This document shows, piece after piece, positions 1-12,660 of a stretch of DNA of 64,000 bases; within the stretch, counting starts at the first letter, position 1, and the number at the start of each line of letters is the position of its first letter. A model generated the notes under the pieces. The model was not told the DNA's origin, ran no database searches, and saw only the letters and a list, made by a program, of their open reading frames with translations. The stretch spans positions 9,734,001-9,798,000 of the forward strand of contig OY720103.1 of NCBI GenBank assembly GCA_963082875.1. Reading direction: 5' to 3'. This DNA comes from Corella eumyota. Lineage: Eukaryota; Chordata; Ascidiacea; Phlebobranchia; Corellidae. Made by a program: the position numbers and the translations under genes.

Positions 1-985
1 ACACAAATAATATCGATAACAGAAAAGAGTACGTGAAATTAAGGCTGAAAACATAAATAATATCGACAACAGAAAGAAATATGAAATAAATGAGGCCGAA
101 ATATGAAATAAATGACAACAGAAAGAAATATAAAATAAATGAGGCTTAGAACATAAATGATATCGACAGCAGACAAGAATACATGAAATTAAGGCTAAAA
201 ACATAAATGATATCGACAACAGAAAGAAATACGAAATAATTAAGGCTAAGAACTTAAATCAAATCGACAACAGAAAAGAATACATAAAATAAAGGCTAAA
301 AACATAAATAATATCGACAACAGAAAGAAATACAAAAAAAAATAAGGCAGAGAACACAAATAATATTGATAACAGAAAAGGGTATGTGAAATTAAGGCTA
401 AAAACATAAATAATATCGACAGCAGACAAAAATACGTAAAAATAAGGCTAAAAACATAAACAATATCAACAACAGAAAGAAATATGAAATAAATGAGGCT
501 AAGAACATAAATGATATCGACAATAGAAAAGAATTTGTGAAATTAAGGCTAAAAACATAAATAAATATCGACAACAGAAAGAAATACGAAAAAAATAAGG
601 CTAAAACATAAACAATATCGACAACAGAAAGAAATACGAAAAAATAAGGCTAAAAACATAAATAATATCGACAACAGAAAACAATGTGTAAAATTAAGGC
701 TAAAAACATAAATAATATCGACAACAAAAAGAAATACAAAAAAAATAAGGCTAAAAACATAAACAATATAAAATAATAAGGCTAAAAACATAAATAATAT
801 CGACAACAGAAAGAAATACAAAAATATTGCTAAAAATATAATTAATATTGACAACGAAAAAGAATAAAAAAAGAGGCTAAAAACATAAAAATAATCGACA
901 AACAAATCAGGAAAATAAGGCTTAAATATAAATAATATTGACCACAGAAAAGAATACAAAAAAACAATATTAATAAATAAATAAT
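1..985. repeat. Minisatellite, ~55-60 bp unit
   Basis: Imperfect tandem repeats built on the motifs AAGGCTAAAAACATAAATAA and ATCGACAACAGAAAGAAATA fill the start of the window and probably continue to its left. Units vary in length by several bases. A 146-codon open frame on the minus strand here is a low-complexity Phe/Leu/Ser string created by the repeat and is not a gene. Confidence 0.9.
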
Positions 986-1014
986 TCATATAATATAAGC
1001 CAATATAGCTCTAG

Positions 1015-1935
1015 TGGGAAAGCACGAACTGGTCACATTATCGAACGAATGTCTCAACTTGGCAAACATCATTGGGAAGTTGTAGCAACATCATCAGAAA
1101 GTGGTGACAACATCATCATGGGTAGCAACATCATCAGAAAATGGTAGCAACATTATCAAAAGATGTTGGAAAAGTGGTAGCAACATCATTGGGGGGGGGG
1201 TAGTGACTTAGTGACTTTATCGGAAAGTGGTAGCAACATTATCAGAAAGTTGTATCAACATCATCGGGGCGCAGGGGGTGGCAACATCATTGGAAAGTAA
1301 AAGAAAAATTTTCTGGAAAGTAACAACATCATTAAAAGGCAAAATCATCATTTACAACATCATCAAAAGGCACCATCTGGGGTAGCAACATCATCGGAAG
1401 GTAGTAGCAACATCATAAGAGGCAGCAACAATATCGGTAGGTAGCAACGTAAGCATAAGGTGGTAACAATATTTTCAGGGGGTAGCGACATTATGTAAGG
1501 GCAACAACATCATTGGAAAATGAAAGAAAAATTATCGGGGTAGCAACATCACTGAAAAGTGGTAGCAAAAGAATTGGGGGTTAGCAACATCATCATGGAG
1601 GGGTAGCAACATCATCAGAAAGTGGTAGCAACATTATTGGGAAGCAGGAGGATAGCAACATCATAGGAAGGTGGTAGCGATATCCTTAGAGGTAACAACA
1701 TTATCGGGACTCCGGGGAGGAGGATAACAACATCATTGAAAAGTGGAAGAAAAATTATCGTCGGGTAGCAACATCATCGGAAAGTGGTAGAAAAGGTATT
1801 AGGGGGGTAATGACATCATTTGGGGTAACAACATCATCAGCGAGGGGTAGCAACATCATCAGAAAGTGGTATCAACGTCATCGGGACACAGGGGATAGCA
1901 ACATCATTGGAAGGTAGTAGCAACATCGTCATCTG
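1015..1935. repeat. Minisatellite, ~22 bp GTAGCAACATCATC unit
   Basis: Degenerate tandem copies of a unit like GGTAGCAACATCATCGGAAA, interrupted by G runs and short indels. It runs straight into a diverged satellite monomer at 1936, occupying the place of that monomer's exon-like part. This suggests the minisatellite grew out of a monomer. Confidence 0.85.
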
Positions 1936-2100
1936 AAACCTTTAAAAAAAGCTGGAAAGCAGTTATCTATTTCTAAATACAAAAAAAAAATAGTGAACAT
2001 ATTACCTTGTCGTTTAGAAGACTATATGTTACCTATCTTTCTCGATTCAAAAGGTGACATGATCAGAGGGTGACATCATCGAAGTGTAACCTAATCCGAA
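1936..2100 (-). repeat. Diverged satellite monomer
   Basis: Contains the landmarks of the main array (CATCTGAAACC, AAGCAGTTAT, ATTACCTTG, CTATCTTTCTCGATT) but is clearly more diverged. It matches the outlying monomer at about 12150-12290 better in its AGCTGGAAAGCAG segment. It is an isolated edge copy. Confidence 0.75.
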
Positions 2101-2440
2101 ACACTGGATTGCATTAAACACTATGTAGACAAAATGACCTCGAAAAAAATTGAAAAGAATTAAATATGTTATTTGGTACAGTTGTTTAATATAATTACAA
2201 ATATATAAAATTAATTATTTAGTTATACGTATTTACTGCATGAATACCAAACTTTTATTAAAAAAAGGGATAATATTAGGAAATAATTAAGAAAAATTAT
2301 TAAAATAAACAAACAAATTGTAAGGTCGTTACAATAAATTAAAACACCAACCAACAAGTTATTAAACAAATACAATACACAAAATAGTAGCCTACTTATT
2401 AATAGTAGGTAACTGATAAACAAATAGCTAACAAATCAAA
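2101..2440. other. AT-rich spacer, nothing recognised
   Basis: AT-rich sequence with no exon-like signals. The 66-codon minus-strand open frame at 2223-2423 is hydrophobic low-complexity translation and has no homology that I recognise. Confidence 0.6.
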
Positions 2441-2720
2441 TAGCAGGCATGTAGATCGCAGCTAATCGCACTCTAGTACGCCAACTAGCGGTCGACTTTG
2501 ACGTCTACAGATCTCCACTTAGCAGATGGTAATATAGCTACGACAACTAAAGCGACGCAAACTGACGTGTAAACTGAAGCGGCGTAAACTGACGTTTAAC
2601 TCGAAGCGAACGACGAAAGCGACGAACAACGAACGAGAAAAAGCGACGAACGACGTAAGCAACGAACAACGAACGACGAAAGCGACGCAAACTAAAGCGA
2701 CCAACGAAGCGTATGTTGCA
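2441..2720. repeat. CGAC-rich minisatellite, left copy
   Basis: Short irregular repeats of GAAGCGACGAACAACGAA type. They are far richer in C, G and CpG than their surroundings. The same sequence type recurs at 12360-12660 in the same position relative to the following block. Confidence 0.8.
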
Positions 2721-3180
2721 ACACGCGCACGAATTAGATTGAACGCAAGATTGACCTAATACAACTAGGCTGATCCTAATAATTGGTCATTTTTAGTATA
2801 TATCTGTAATCAACAATACCTCAAATTTGACAAGCTGAGGCCTTTGCCTTTAGGGTTAGGGTGTAGGACTTTTATTAGTGAAAATGCATATAGAAAGATG
2901 TACACTCAAAAATTATAAATAATGTTATTATCAATTTAATATATATATATATTTATTAAAAAACAAATATCTTACCATATGTTAAAGAAATCACCTTTTT
3001 GTTCTTCTTCTCACAACTTAATAAAACCTCAATTAACAACTACCTCTCTTATCAGATCAACACCAGATCCTCCACATGTTCCTCTATTCTTCATCAAATT
3101 ATCATCAGATCCTCCAGATGTTCTTTTATTCATTATTGCATTCTCCAGGTTTACGAGATCGCCATCTGAAATCTGAAACC
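2721..3180 (-). repeat. Left flanking block with terminal exon-like monomer
   Basis: Homologous to 12661-13070: both contain GCAACACGCGCACGAATT, AACTAGGCTGATC, an AGGGTGTAGG stretch, ATCTTACC and AAGAAATC(A/G)CCTTTTT. On the minus strand the monomer at the right end is open for about 45 codons after an AG acceptor-like site. A strong donor-like site (reads GGTAAGATATTTG on the minus strand) lies near 2975. Whether it is transcribed cannot be judged from sequence. Confidence 0.6.
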
Positions 3181-6100
3181 TTAAAAAAAAGCTAAAAAGC
3201 AGTTATGTATGTTTAATTAAAAATTAAAATTGATTAACATATTACCTTGTTGTTCAGAAGACTACATGTTACTTATCTTTCTCGATTTCTCATTAGATCC
3301 TCCAGATGTTCCTTCATTCTTCATGAAATCATCATTAAATCCTCCATATGTTCCTCTATTCCTCATCAGAAGCGCCAGGTTCACGAGATCGTCATCTGAA
3401 ATCTAAAACCTTGAAATGAAAGCTAAAAAGCAGTTATATATGTCTAATTAAAAATTAAAATTAGTTAAAATATTACCTTGTTGTTCAGAAGACTACATGT
3501 TACCTATCTTTCTCGATTCCTCATTAGATCCTTCAGAAGTTCATTATTCTTCATGAAATCACCTTAAGATCCACCAGATGTTCCTCTATTCCTCATCAGA
3601 TCCTCCAGGTTCACGAGATCGCCATCTGCAATCTGAAACCTTAAAAAAAAGCTAAAAAGCAGTTATGTATGTTTAATTAAAAATTAAAATTAGTTAAAAT
3701 ATTACCTTGTTGTTCAGAAGACTACATGTTACTTATCTTTCTCGATTTCTCATTAGATCCTCCAGATGTTCCTTCATTTTTCATGAACTCATCATCAGAT
3801 CCTCTAGATGTTCCTCCTTTCCTCATCAGATCCTCTAGGTTCACGAGATCGTCATCTCAAAGCTAAAATCTTAAAAAGAAAGCTAAAAAGCAGTTTCTAT
3901 GTCTAATTAAAAATCAAAATTGGTTAACATATTACCTTGTTGTTCAGAAGACTACATGTTACCTATCTTTCTCGATTCCTCATTAGATCCTCGAGATGTT
4001 CCTTCATTCTTCATGAAATCATCATTAAATCCTCCAGGTGTTCCTCTATTCCTCATCAGATCCGCCAGGTTCACGAGGTCGTCATCTGAAATCTAAAACC
4101 TTAAAAAGAAAGCTAAAAAGCAGTTATATATGTCTAATTAAAAATTAAAATTAGTTAAAATATTACCTTGTTGTTCAGAAGACTACATGTTACCTATCTT
4201 TCTCGATTCCTCATTAGATCCTCCAGAAGTTCCTTCATTCTTCGTGAAATCACCTTCAGATCCACCAGATGTTCCTCTATTTCTCATCAGATTCTCCAGG
4301 TTCACGAGATTGCCATCTGAAATCTGAAACCTTAAAAAAAAGCTAAAAAGCAGTTATGTATGTTTAATTAAAAATTAAAATTGGTTAACATATTACCTTG
4401 TTGTTCAGAAAACTACATGTTACTTATCTTTCTCGATTCCTCATTAGATCCTCGAGATGTTCCTTCATTCTTCATGAAATCATGATTAAATCCTCCATGT
4501 GTTCCTCTATTTCTCATCAGATCCGTCAGGTCCACGAGGTCGTCATCTAATATCTAAAACCTTAAAAAGAAAGCTAAAAAGCAGTTATATATGTTCAATT
4601 AAAAATCAAAATTGGTTAACATATTACCTTGTTGTTCAGAAGACTACATGTTACTTATCTTTCTCGATTCCACATTAGATCCTCCAGATGTTCCTCTATT
4701 CCTCATCAGATCCTCCAGGTTCACGAGATCGCCATCTGAAATCTGAAACCTTAAAAAAAGCTAAAAAGCAGATATGTATGTTTAATTAAAAATTAAAATT
4801 AGTTAAAATATTACCTTGTTGTTCAAAAGACTACATGTTACCTATCTTTCTCGATTCCTCATTAGATCCTTCAGAAGTTCATTATTCTTCATGAAATCAC
4901 CTTCAGATCCACCAGATGTTCCTCTATTCCTCATCAGATCCTCCAGGTTCACGAGATCGCCATCTGCAATCTGAAACCTTAAAAAAAAGCTAAAAAGCAG
5001 TTATGTATGTTTAATTAAAAATTAAAATTAGTTAAAATATTACCTTGTTGTTCAGAAGACTACATGTTACTTATCTTTCTCGATTTCTCATTAGATCCTC
5101 CAGATGTTCCTTCATTTTTCATGAACTCATCATCAGATCCTCTAGATGTTCCTCCTTTTTTCATCAGATCCTCTAGGTTCACGAGATCGTCATCTCAAAA
5201 CTAAAATCTTAAAAAGAAAGCTAAAAAGCAGTTTCTATGTCTAATTAAAAATCAAAATTGGTTAACATATTACCTTGTTGTTCAGAAGACTACATGTTAC
5301 CTATCTTTCTCGATTCCTCATTAGATCCTCGAGATGTTCCTTCATTCTTCATGAAATCATCATTAAATCCTCCAGGTGTTCCTCTATTCCTCATCAGATC
5401 CGCCAGGTTTACGAGGTCGTCATCTGAAATCTAAAACCTTAAAAAGAAAGCTAAAAAGCAGTTATATATGTCTAATTAAAAATTAAAATTAGTTAAAATA
5501 TTACCTTGTTGTTCAGAAGACTACATGTTACTTATCTTTCTCGATTCCTCATTAAATCCTCCAGATGTTCATTCATTCTTCATGAAATCACCTTCAGATC
5601 CACCAGATGTTCCTCTATTCCTCATCAGATCCTCCAGGTTCACGAGATCGCCATCTGAAATCTGAAACCTTAAAAAAAAGCTAAAAAGCAGTTATGTATG
5701 TTTAATTAAAAATTAAAATTGGTTAACATATTACCTTGTTGTTCAGAAGACTACATGTTACTTATCTTTCTCAATTCCTCATTAGATTCTCGAGATGTTC
5801 CTTCATTCTTCATGAAATCATGATTAAATCCTCCATGTGTTCCTCTATTTCTCATCAGATCCGTCAGGTCCACGAGGTCGTCATCTAATATCTAAAACCT
5901 TAAAAAGAAAGCTAAAAAGCAGTTATGTATGTTTAATTAAAAATTAAAATTAGTTAAAATATTACCTTGTTGTTCAGAAGACTACATGTTACTTATCTTT
6001 CTCGATTTCTCATTAGATCCTCCAGATGTTCCTTCATTTTTCATGAACTCATCATCAGATCCTCTAGATGTTCCTCCTTTTCTCATCAGATCCTCTAGGT

Positions 6101-9100
6101 TCACGAGATCGTCATCTCAAAGCTAAAACCTTAAAAAGAAAGCTAAAAAGCAGTTTCTATGTCTAATTAAAAATCAAAATTGGTTAACATATTACCTTGT
6201 TGTTCAGAAGACTACATGTTACCTATCTTTCTCGATTCCTCATTAGATCCTCGAGATGTTCCTTCATTCTTCATGAAATCATCATTAAATCCTCCAGGTG
6301 TTCCTCTATTCCTCATCAGATCCGCCAGGTTCACGAGGTCGTCATCTGAAATCTAAAACCTTAAAAAGAAAGCTAAAAAGCAGTTATATATGTTCAATTA
6401 AAAATTAAAATTGGTTAACATATTACCTTGTTGTTCAGAAGACTACATGTTACTTATCTTTCTCGATTCCACATTAGATCCTCCAGATGTTCCTCTATTC
6501 CTCATCAGATCCTCCAGTTTCACGAGATCGCCATCTGAAATCTGAAACCTTAAAAAAAGCTAAAAAGCAGATATGTATGTTTAATTAAAAATTAAAATTA
6601 GTTAAAATATTACCTTGTTGTTCAAAAGACTACATGTTACCTATCTTTCTCGATTCCTCATTAGATCCTTCAGAAGTTCATTATTCTTCATGAAATCACC
6701 TTCAGATCCACCAGATGTTCCTCTATTCCTCATCAGATCCTCCAGGTTCACGAGATCGCCATCTGCAATCTGAAACCTTAAAAAAAAGCTAAAAAGCAGT
6801 TATGTATGTTTAATTAAAAATTAAAATTAGTTAAAATATTACCTTGTTGTTCAGAAGACTACATGTTACTTATCTTTCTCGATTTCTCATTAGATCCTCC
6901 AGATGTTCCTTCATTTTTCATGAACTCATCATCAGATCCTCTAGATGTTCCTCCTTTTCTCATCAGATCCTCTAGGTTCACGAGATCGTCATCTCAAAGC
7001 TAAAACCTTAAAAAGAAAGCTAAAAAGCAGTTTCTATGTCTAATTAAAAATCAAAATTGGTTAACATATTACCTTGTTGTTCAGAAGACTACATGTTACC
7101 TATCTTTCTCGATTCCTCATTAGATCCTCGAGATGTTCCTTCATTCTTCATGAAATCATCATTAAATCCTCCAGGTGTTCCTCTATTCCTCATCAGATCC
7201 GCCAGGTTCACGAGGTCGTCATCTGAAATCTAAAACCTTAAAAAGAAAGCTAAAAAGCAGTTATATATGTTTAATTAAAAATTAAAATTGGTTAACATAT
7301 TACCTTGTTGTTCAGAAGACTACATGTTACTTATCTTTCTCAATACCTCATTAGATTCTCGAGATGTTCCTTCATTCTTCATGAAATCATGATTAAATCC
7401 TCCATGTGTTCCTCTATTTCTCATCAGATCCGTCAGGTCCACGAGGTCGTCATCTAATATCTAAAACCTTAAAAAAAAAGCTAAAAAGCAGTTATATATG
7501 TTCAATTAAAAATTAAAATTGGTTAACATATTACCTTGTTGTTCAGAAGACTACATGTTACTTATCTTTCTCGATTCCACATTAGATCCTCCAGATGTTC
7601 CTCTATTCCTCATCAGATCCTCCAGGTTCACGAGATCGCCATCTGAAATCTGAAACCTTAAAAAAAGCTAAAAAGCAGATATGTATGTTTAATTAAAAAT
7701 TAAAATTAGTTAAAATATTACCTTGTTGTTCAAAAGACTACATGTTACCTATCTTTCTCGATTCCTCATTAGATCCTTCAGAAGTTCATTATTCTTCATG
7801 AAATCACCTTCAGATCCACCAGATGTTCCTCTATTCCTCATCAGATCCTCCAGGTTCACGAGATCGCCATCTGCAATCTGAAACCTTAAAAAAAAGCTAA
7901 AAAGCAGTTATGTATGTTTAATTAAAAATTAAAATTAGTTAAAATATTACCTTGTTGTTCAGAAGACTACATGTTACTTATCTTTCTCGATTTCTCATTA
8001 GATCCTCCAGATGTTCCTTCATTTTTCATGAACTCATCATCAGATCCTCTAGATGTTCCTCCTTTTTTCATCAGATCCTCTAGGTTCACGAGATCGTCAT
8101 CTCAAAACTAAAATCTTAAAAAGAAAGCTAAAAAGCAGTTTCTATGTCTAATTAAAAATCAAAATTGGTTAACATATTACCTTGTTGTTCAGAAGACTAC
8201 ATGTTACCTATCTTTCTCGATTCCTCATTAGATCCTCGAGATGTTCCTTCATTCTTCATGAAATCATCATTAAATCCTCCAGGTGTTCCTCTATTCCTCA
8301 TCAGATCCGCCAGGTTTACGAGGTCGTCATCTGAAATCTAAAACCTTAAAAAGAAAGCTAAAAAGCAGTTATATATGTCTAATTAAAAATTAAAATTAGT
8401 TAAAATATTACCTTGTTGTTCAGAAGACTACATGTTACTTATCTTTCTCGATTCCTCATTAAATCCTCCAGATGTTCATTCATTCTTCATGAAATCACCT
8501 TCAGATCCACCAGATGTTCCTCTATTCCTCATCAGATCCTCCAGGTTCACGGGATCGCCATCTGAAATCTGAAACCTTAAAAAAAAGCTAAAAAGCAGTT
8601 ATGTATGTTTAATTAAAAATTAAAATTGGTTAACATATTACCTTGTTGTTCAGAAGACTACATGTTACTTATCTTTCTCAATTCCTCATTAGATTCTCGA
8701 GATGTTCCTTCATTCTTCATGAAATCATGATTAAATCCTCCATGTGTTCCTCTATTTCTCATCAGATCCGTCAGGTCCACGAGGTCGTCATCTAATATCT
8801 AAAACCTTAAAAAGAAAGCTAAAAAGCAGTTATATATGTTCAATTAAAAATTAAAATTGGTTAACATATTACCTTGTTGTTCAGAAGACTACATGTTACT
8901 TATCTTTCTCGATTCCACATTAGATCCTCCAGATGTTCCTCTATTCCTCATCAGATCCTCCAGTTTCACGAGATCGCCATCTGAAATCTGAAACCTTAAA
9001 AAAAGCTAAAAAGCAGATATGTATGTTTAATTAAAAATTAAAATTAGTTAAAATATTACCTTGTTGTTCAAAAGACTACATGTTACCTATCTTTCTCGAT

Positions 9101-12100
9101 TCCTCATTAGATCCTTCAGAAGTTCATTATTCTTCATGAAATCACCTTCAGATCCACCAGATGTTCCTCTATTCCTCATCAGATCCTCCAGGTTCACGAG
9201 ATCGCCATCTGCAATCTGAAACCTTAAAAAAAAGCTAAAAAGCAGTTATGTATGTTTAATTAAAAATTAAAATTAGTTAAAATATTACCTTGTTGTTCAG
9301 AAGACTACATGTTACTTATCTTTCTCGATTTCTCATTAGATCCTCCAGATGTTCCTTCATTTTTCATGAACTCATCATCAGATCCTCTAGATGTTCCTCC
9401 TTTTCTCATCAGATCCTCTAGGTTCACGAGATCGTCATCTCAAAGCTAAAACCTTAAAAAGAAAGCTAAAAAGCAGTTTCTATGTCTAATTAAAAATCAA
9501 AATTGGTTAACATATTACCTTGTTGTTCAGAAGACTACATGTTACCTATCTTTCTCGATTCCTCATTAGATCCTCGAGATGTTCCTTCATTCTTCATGAA
9601 ATCATCATTAAATCCTCCAGGTGTTCCTCTATTCCTCATCAGATCCGCCAGGTTCACGAGGTCGTCATCTGAAATCTAAAACCTTAAAAAGAAAGCTAAA
9701 AAGCAGTTATATATGTCTAATTAAAAATTAAAATTAGTTAAAATATTACCTTGTTGTTCAGAAGACTACATGTTACCTATCTTTCTCGATTCCTCATTAG
9801 ATCCTCCAGATGTTCATTCATTCTTCATGAAATCACCTTCAGATCCACCAGATGTTCCTCTATTCCTCATCAGATCCTCCAGGTTCACGAGATCGCCATC
9901 TGAAATCTGAAACCTTAAAAAAAAGCTAAAAAGCAGTTATGTATGTTTAATTAAAAATTAAAATTGGTTAACATATTACCTTGTTGTTCAGAAGACTACA
10001 TGTTACTTATCTTTCTCAATTCCTCATTAGATTCTCGAGATGTTCCTTCATTCTTCATGAAATCATGATTAAATCCTCCATGTGTTCCTCTATTTCTCAT
10101 CAGATCCGTCAGGTCCACGAGGTCGTCATCTAATATCTAAAACCTTAAAAAAAAAGCTAAAAAGCAGTTATATATGTTCAATTAAAAATTAAAATTGGTT
10201 AACATATTACCTTGTTGTTCAGAAGACTACATGTTACTTATCTTTCTCGATTCCACATTAGATCCTCCAGATGTTCCTCTATTCCTCATCAGATCCTCCA
10301 GGTTCACGAGATCGCCATCTGAAATCTGAAACCTTAAAAAAAGCTAAAAAGCAGATATGTATGTTTAATTAAAAATTAAAATTAGTTAAAATATTACCTT
10401 GTTGTTCAAAAGACTACATGTTACCTATCTTTCTCGATTCCTCATTAGATCCTTCAGAAGTTCATTATTCTTCATGAAATCACCTTAAGATCCACCAGAT
10501 GTTCCTCTATTCCTCATCAGATCCTCCAGGTTCACGAGATCGCCATCTGCAATCTGAAACCTTAAAAAAAAAGCTAAAAAGCAGTTATGTATGTTTAATT
10601 AAAAATTAAAATTAGTTAAAATATTACCTTGTTGTTCAGAAGACTACATGTTACTTATCTTTCTCGATTTCTCATTAGATTCTCCAGATGTTCCTTCATT
10701 TTTCATGAACTCATCATCAGATCCTCTAGATGTTCCTCCTTTCCTCATCAGATCCTCTAGGTTCACGAGATCGTCATCTCAAAGCTAAAATCTTAAAAAG
10801 AAAGCTAAAAAGCAGTTTCTATGTCTAATTAAAAATCAAAATTGGTTAACATATTACCTTGTTGTTCAGAAGACTACATGTTACCTATCTTTCTCGATTC
10901 CTCATTAGATCCTCGAGATGTTCCTTCATTCTTCATGAAATCATCATTAAATCCTCCAGGTGTTCCTCTATTCCTCATCAGATCCGCCAGGTTCACGAGG
11001 TCGTCATCTGAAATCTAAAACCTTAAAAAGAAAGCTAAAAAGCAGTTATATATGTCTAATTAAAAATTAAAATTAGTTAAAATATTACCTTGTTGTTCAG
11101 AAGACTACATGTTACCTATCTTTCTCGATTCCTCATTAGATCCTCCAGATGTTCATTCATTCTTCATGAAATCACCTTCAGATCCACCAGATGTTCCTCT
11201 ATTCCTCATCAGATCCTCCAGGTTCACGAAATCGCCATCTGAAATCTGAAACCTTAAAAAAAGCTAAAAAGAAGTTATGTATGTTTAATTAAAAATTAAA
11301 ATTGGTTAACATATTACCTTGTTGTTCAGAAGACTACATGTTACTTATCTTTTTCGATTTCTCATTAGATCCTCCAGATGTTCCTTCATTTATCATGAAA
11401 TCATCATCAGATCCTCCAGATGTTCCTCTATTCCTCATCAGATCCTCCAGGTTCACAAGATCGTCATCTGAAATCTAAAACCTTAAAAAAAAAGCTAAAA
11501 AGCAGTTTCTATGTCTAATTAAAAATCAAAATTGGTTAACATATTACCTTGTTGTTCAGAAGACTACATGTTACCTATCTTTCTCGATTCCTCATTAGAT
11601 CCTCGAGATGTTCCTTCATTCTTCATGAAATCATCATTAAATCCTCCAGGTGTTCCTCTATTCCTCATCAGATCCGCCAGGTTCACGAGGTCGTCATCTG
11701 AAATCTAAAACCTTAAAAAGAAAGCTAAAAAGCAGTTATTTATGTCTAATTAAAAATTAAAATTGGTTAACATATTACCTTGTTGTTCAGAAGACTTTAT
11801 GTTACTTATCTTTCTCGATTCCTCAATATATCTTGCAGATGTTCCTTTATTCTTCATGAAATAATCATCAGTTCCTCGAGATGTTCCTCTATTCCTCATC
11901 AGATCCTCCAGGTTCACAAGATCGTCATCTGAAATCTGAAACCTTAAAAAGAAAGCTAAAAAGCAGTTATATATGTCTAATTAAAAATTAAAATTGGTTA
12001 ACAGACTACCTTGTTTTTCAGAAGACTACATGTTACCTATCTTTCTCAATTCCTCATTAGATCCTTCAAAAGTTTCTTCATTTTTCATGAAATCATCATC

Positions 12101-12250
12101 AGATCCTCCAGATGTTATTCTTTATTCCTCATTAAATCCTTCAGCTTCACAAAATCGTCGTCTGAAACCTTAATAAGAATGCTGGAAAGCAGTTATATAT
12201 GTCTAAATAGAAAAAAATATTAGTTAATTTGTTAACATTTTACCTAGTTG
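3181..12250 (-). repeat. Satellite array: ~39 monomers of ~230 bp, exon-like on minus strand
   Basis: Tandem monomers recur at ~230-bp steps (ATTACCTTGTTG at 3241, 3472, 3711, 3931, 4162, 4392, 4623 and so on). One recurring short form of ~188 bp lacks 42 bases. Five long plus one short monomer give a ~1.34-kb higher-order unit, seen as the marker CCTTCAGAAGTTCATTATTC at about 3530, 4862, 6661, 7768, 9108 and 10446, with two irregular spacings. On the minus strand each monomer has an AG just before ATGRCGAYCTCGTG, an open segment of Asp/Asn/Gly/Thr/Ser-rich codons, and GT sites at AGATAG|GTAAC and AACAAG|GTAAT. The segment is a multiple of three in phase 1-1. Two of the monomer types are broken, one by a nonsense codon and one by a single-base deletion. 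It may be a decayed exon array or only a satellite. Confidence 0.85.
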
Positions 12251-12359
12251 GTCAAGGGACTATAGGTTACCTATTTTCTCTTTACCTCATTTGTTCATCA
12301 TCATCATCATCATCAGATCCCTCGGCTCCACAAAGTTGTCATCTAAAACCTTAGAAAAG
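12251..12359. repeat. Diverged outer monomer with (CAT)n run
   Basis: The last recognisable monomer remnant of the array. It has an ATCATCATCATCATCATC microsatellite in its exon-like part and CATCTAAAACCTTAG at its right end. Confidence 0.6.
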
Positions 12360-12660
12360 AAACAACTAAACCGACGCAAACTGACAACTTTACAGCCAAA
12401 GCGACTCAAATCGACGCACGCAAACTGACAATGTTACAATGAAAGCGACGGAAGCGACGAACAACGAAATTGACGCAAACTGGCGTAACAACTGAAGCGA
12501 TCGACGAAAGCGGCGAATAACGGAAGCGACGATTGCGGCGAACAACGAAAGCGTCGAAAGCGGCGAACAACGATAGCGTCGAAAGCGACGATCAACGGAA
12601 TCGACAAACAACGAAAGCGACGCAAACTGAAGCGACGAACAGAGCAATGTGTTGCAACAC
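12360..12660. repeat. CGAC-rich minisatellite, right copy
   Basis: GAAGCGACGAACAACGAAAG-type repeats matching 2441-2720. The minus-strand open frames across it are Arg/Ser/Phe/Leu repeats made by the unit, not genes. Confidence 0.85.

Noticed and set aside
549-989. 146-codon minus-strand open frame
   Set aside because: It is the translation of a ~58-bp minisatellite: repetitive Phe/Leu/Ser composition and no domain.
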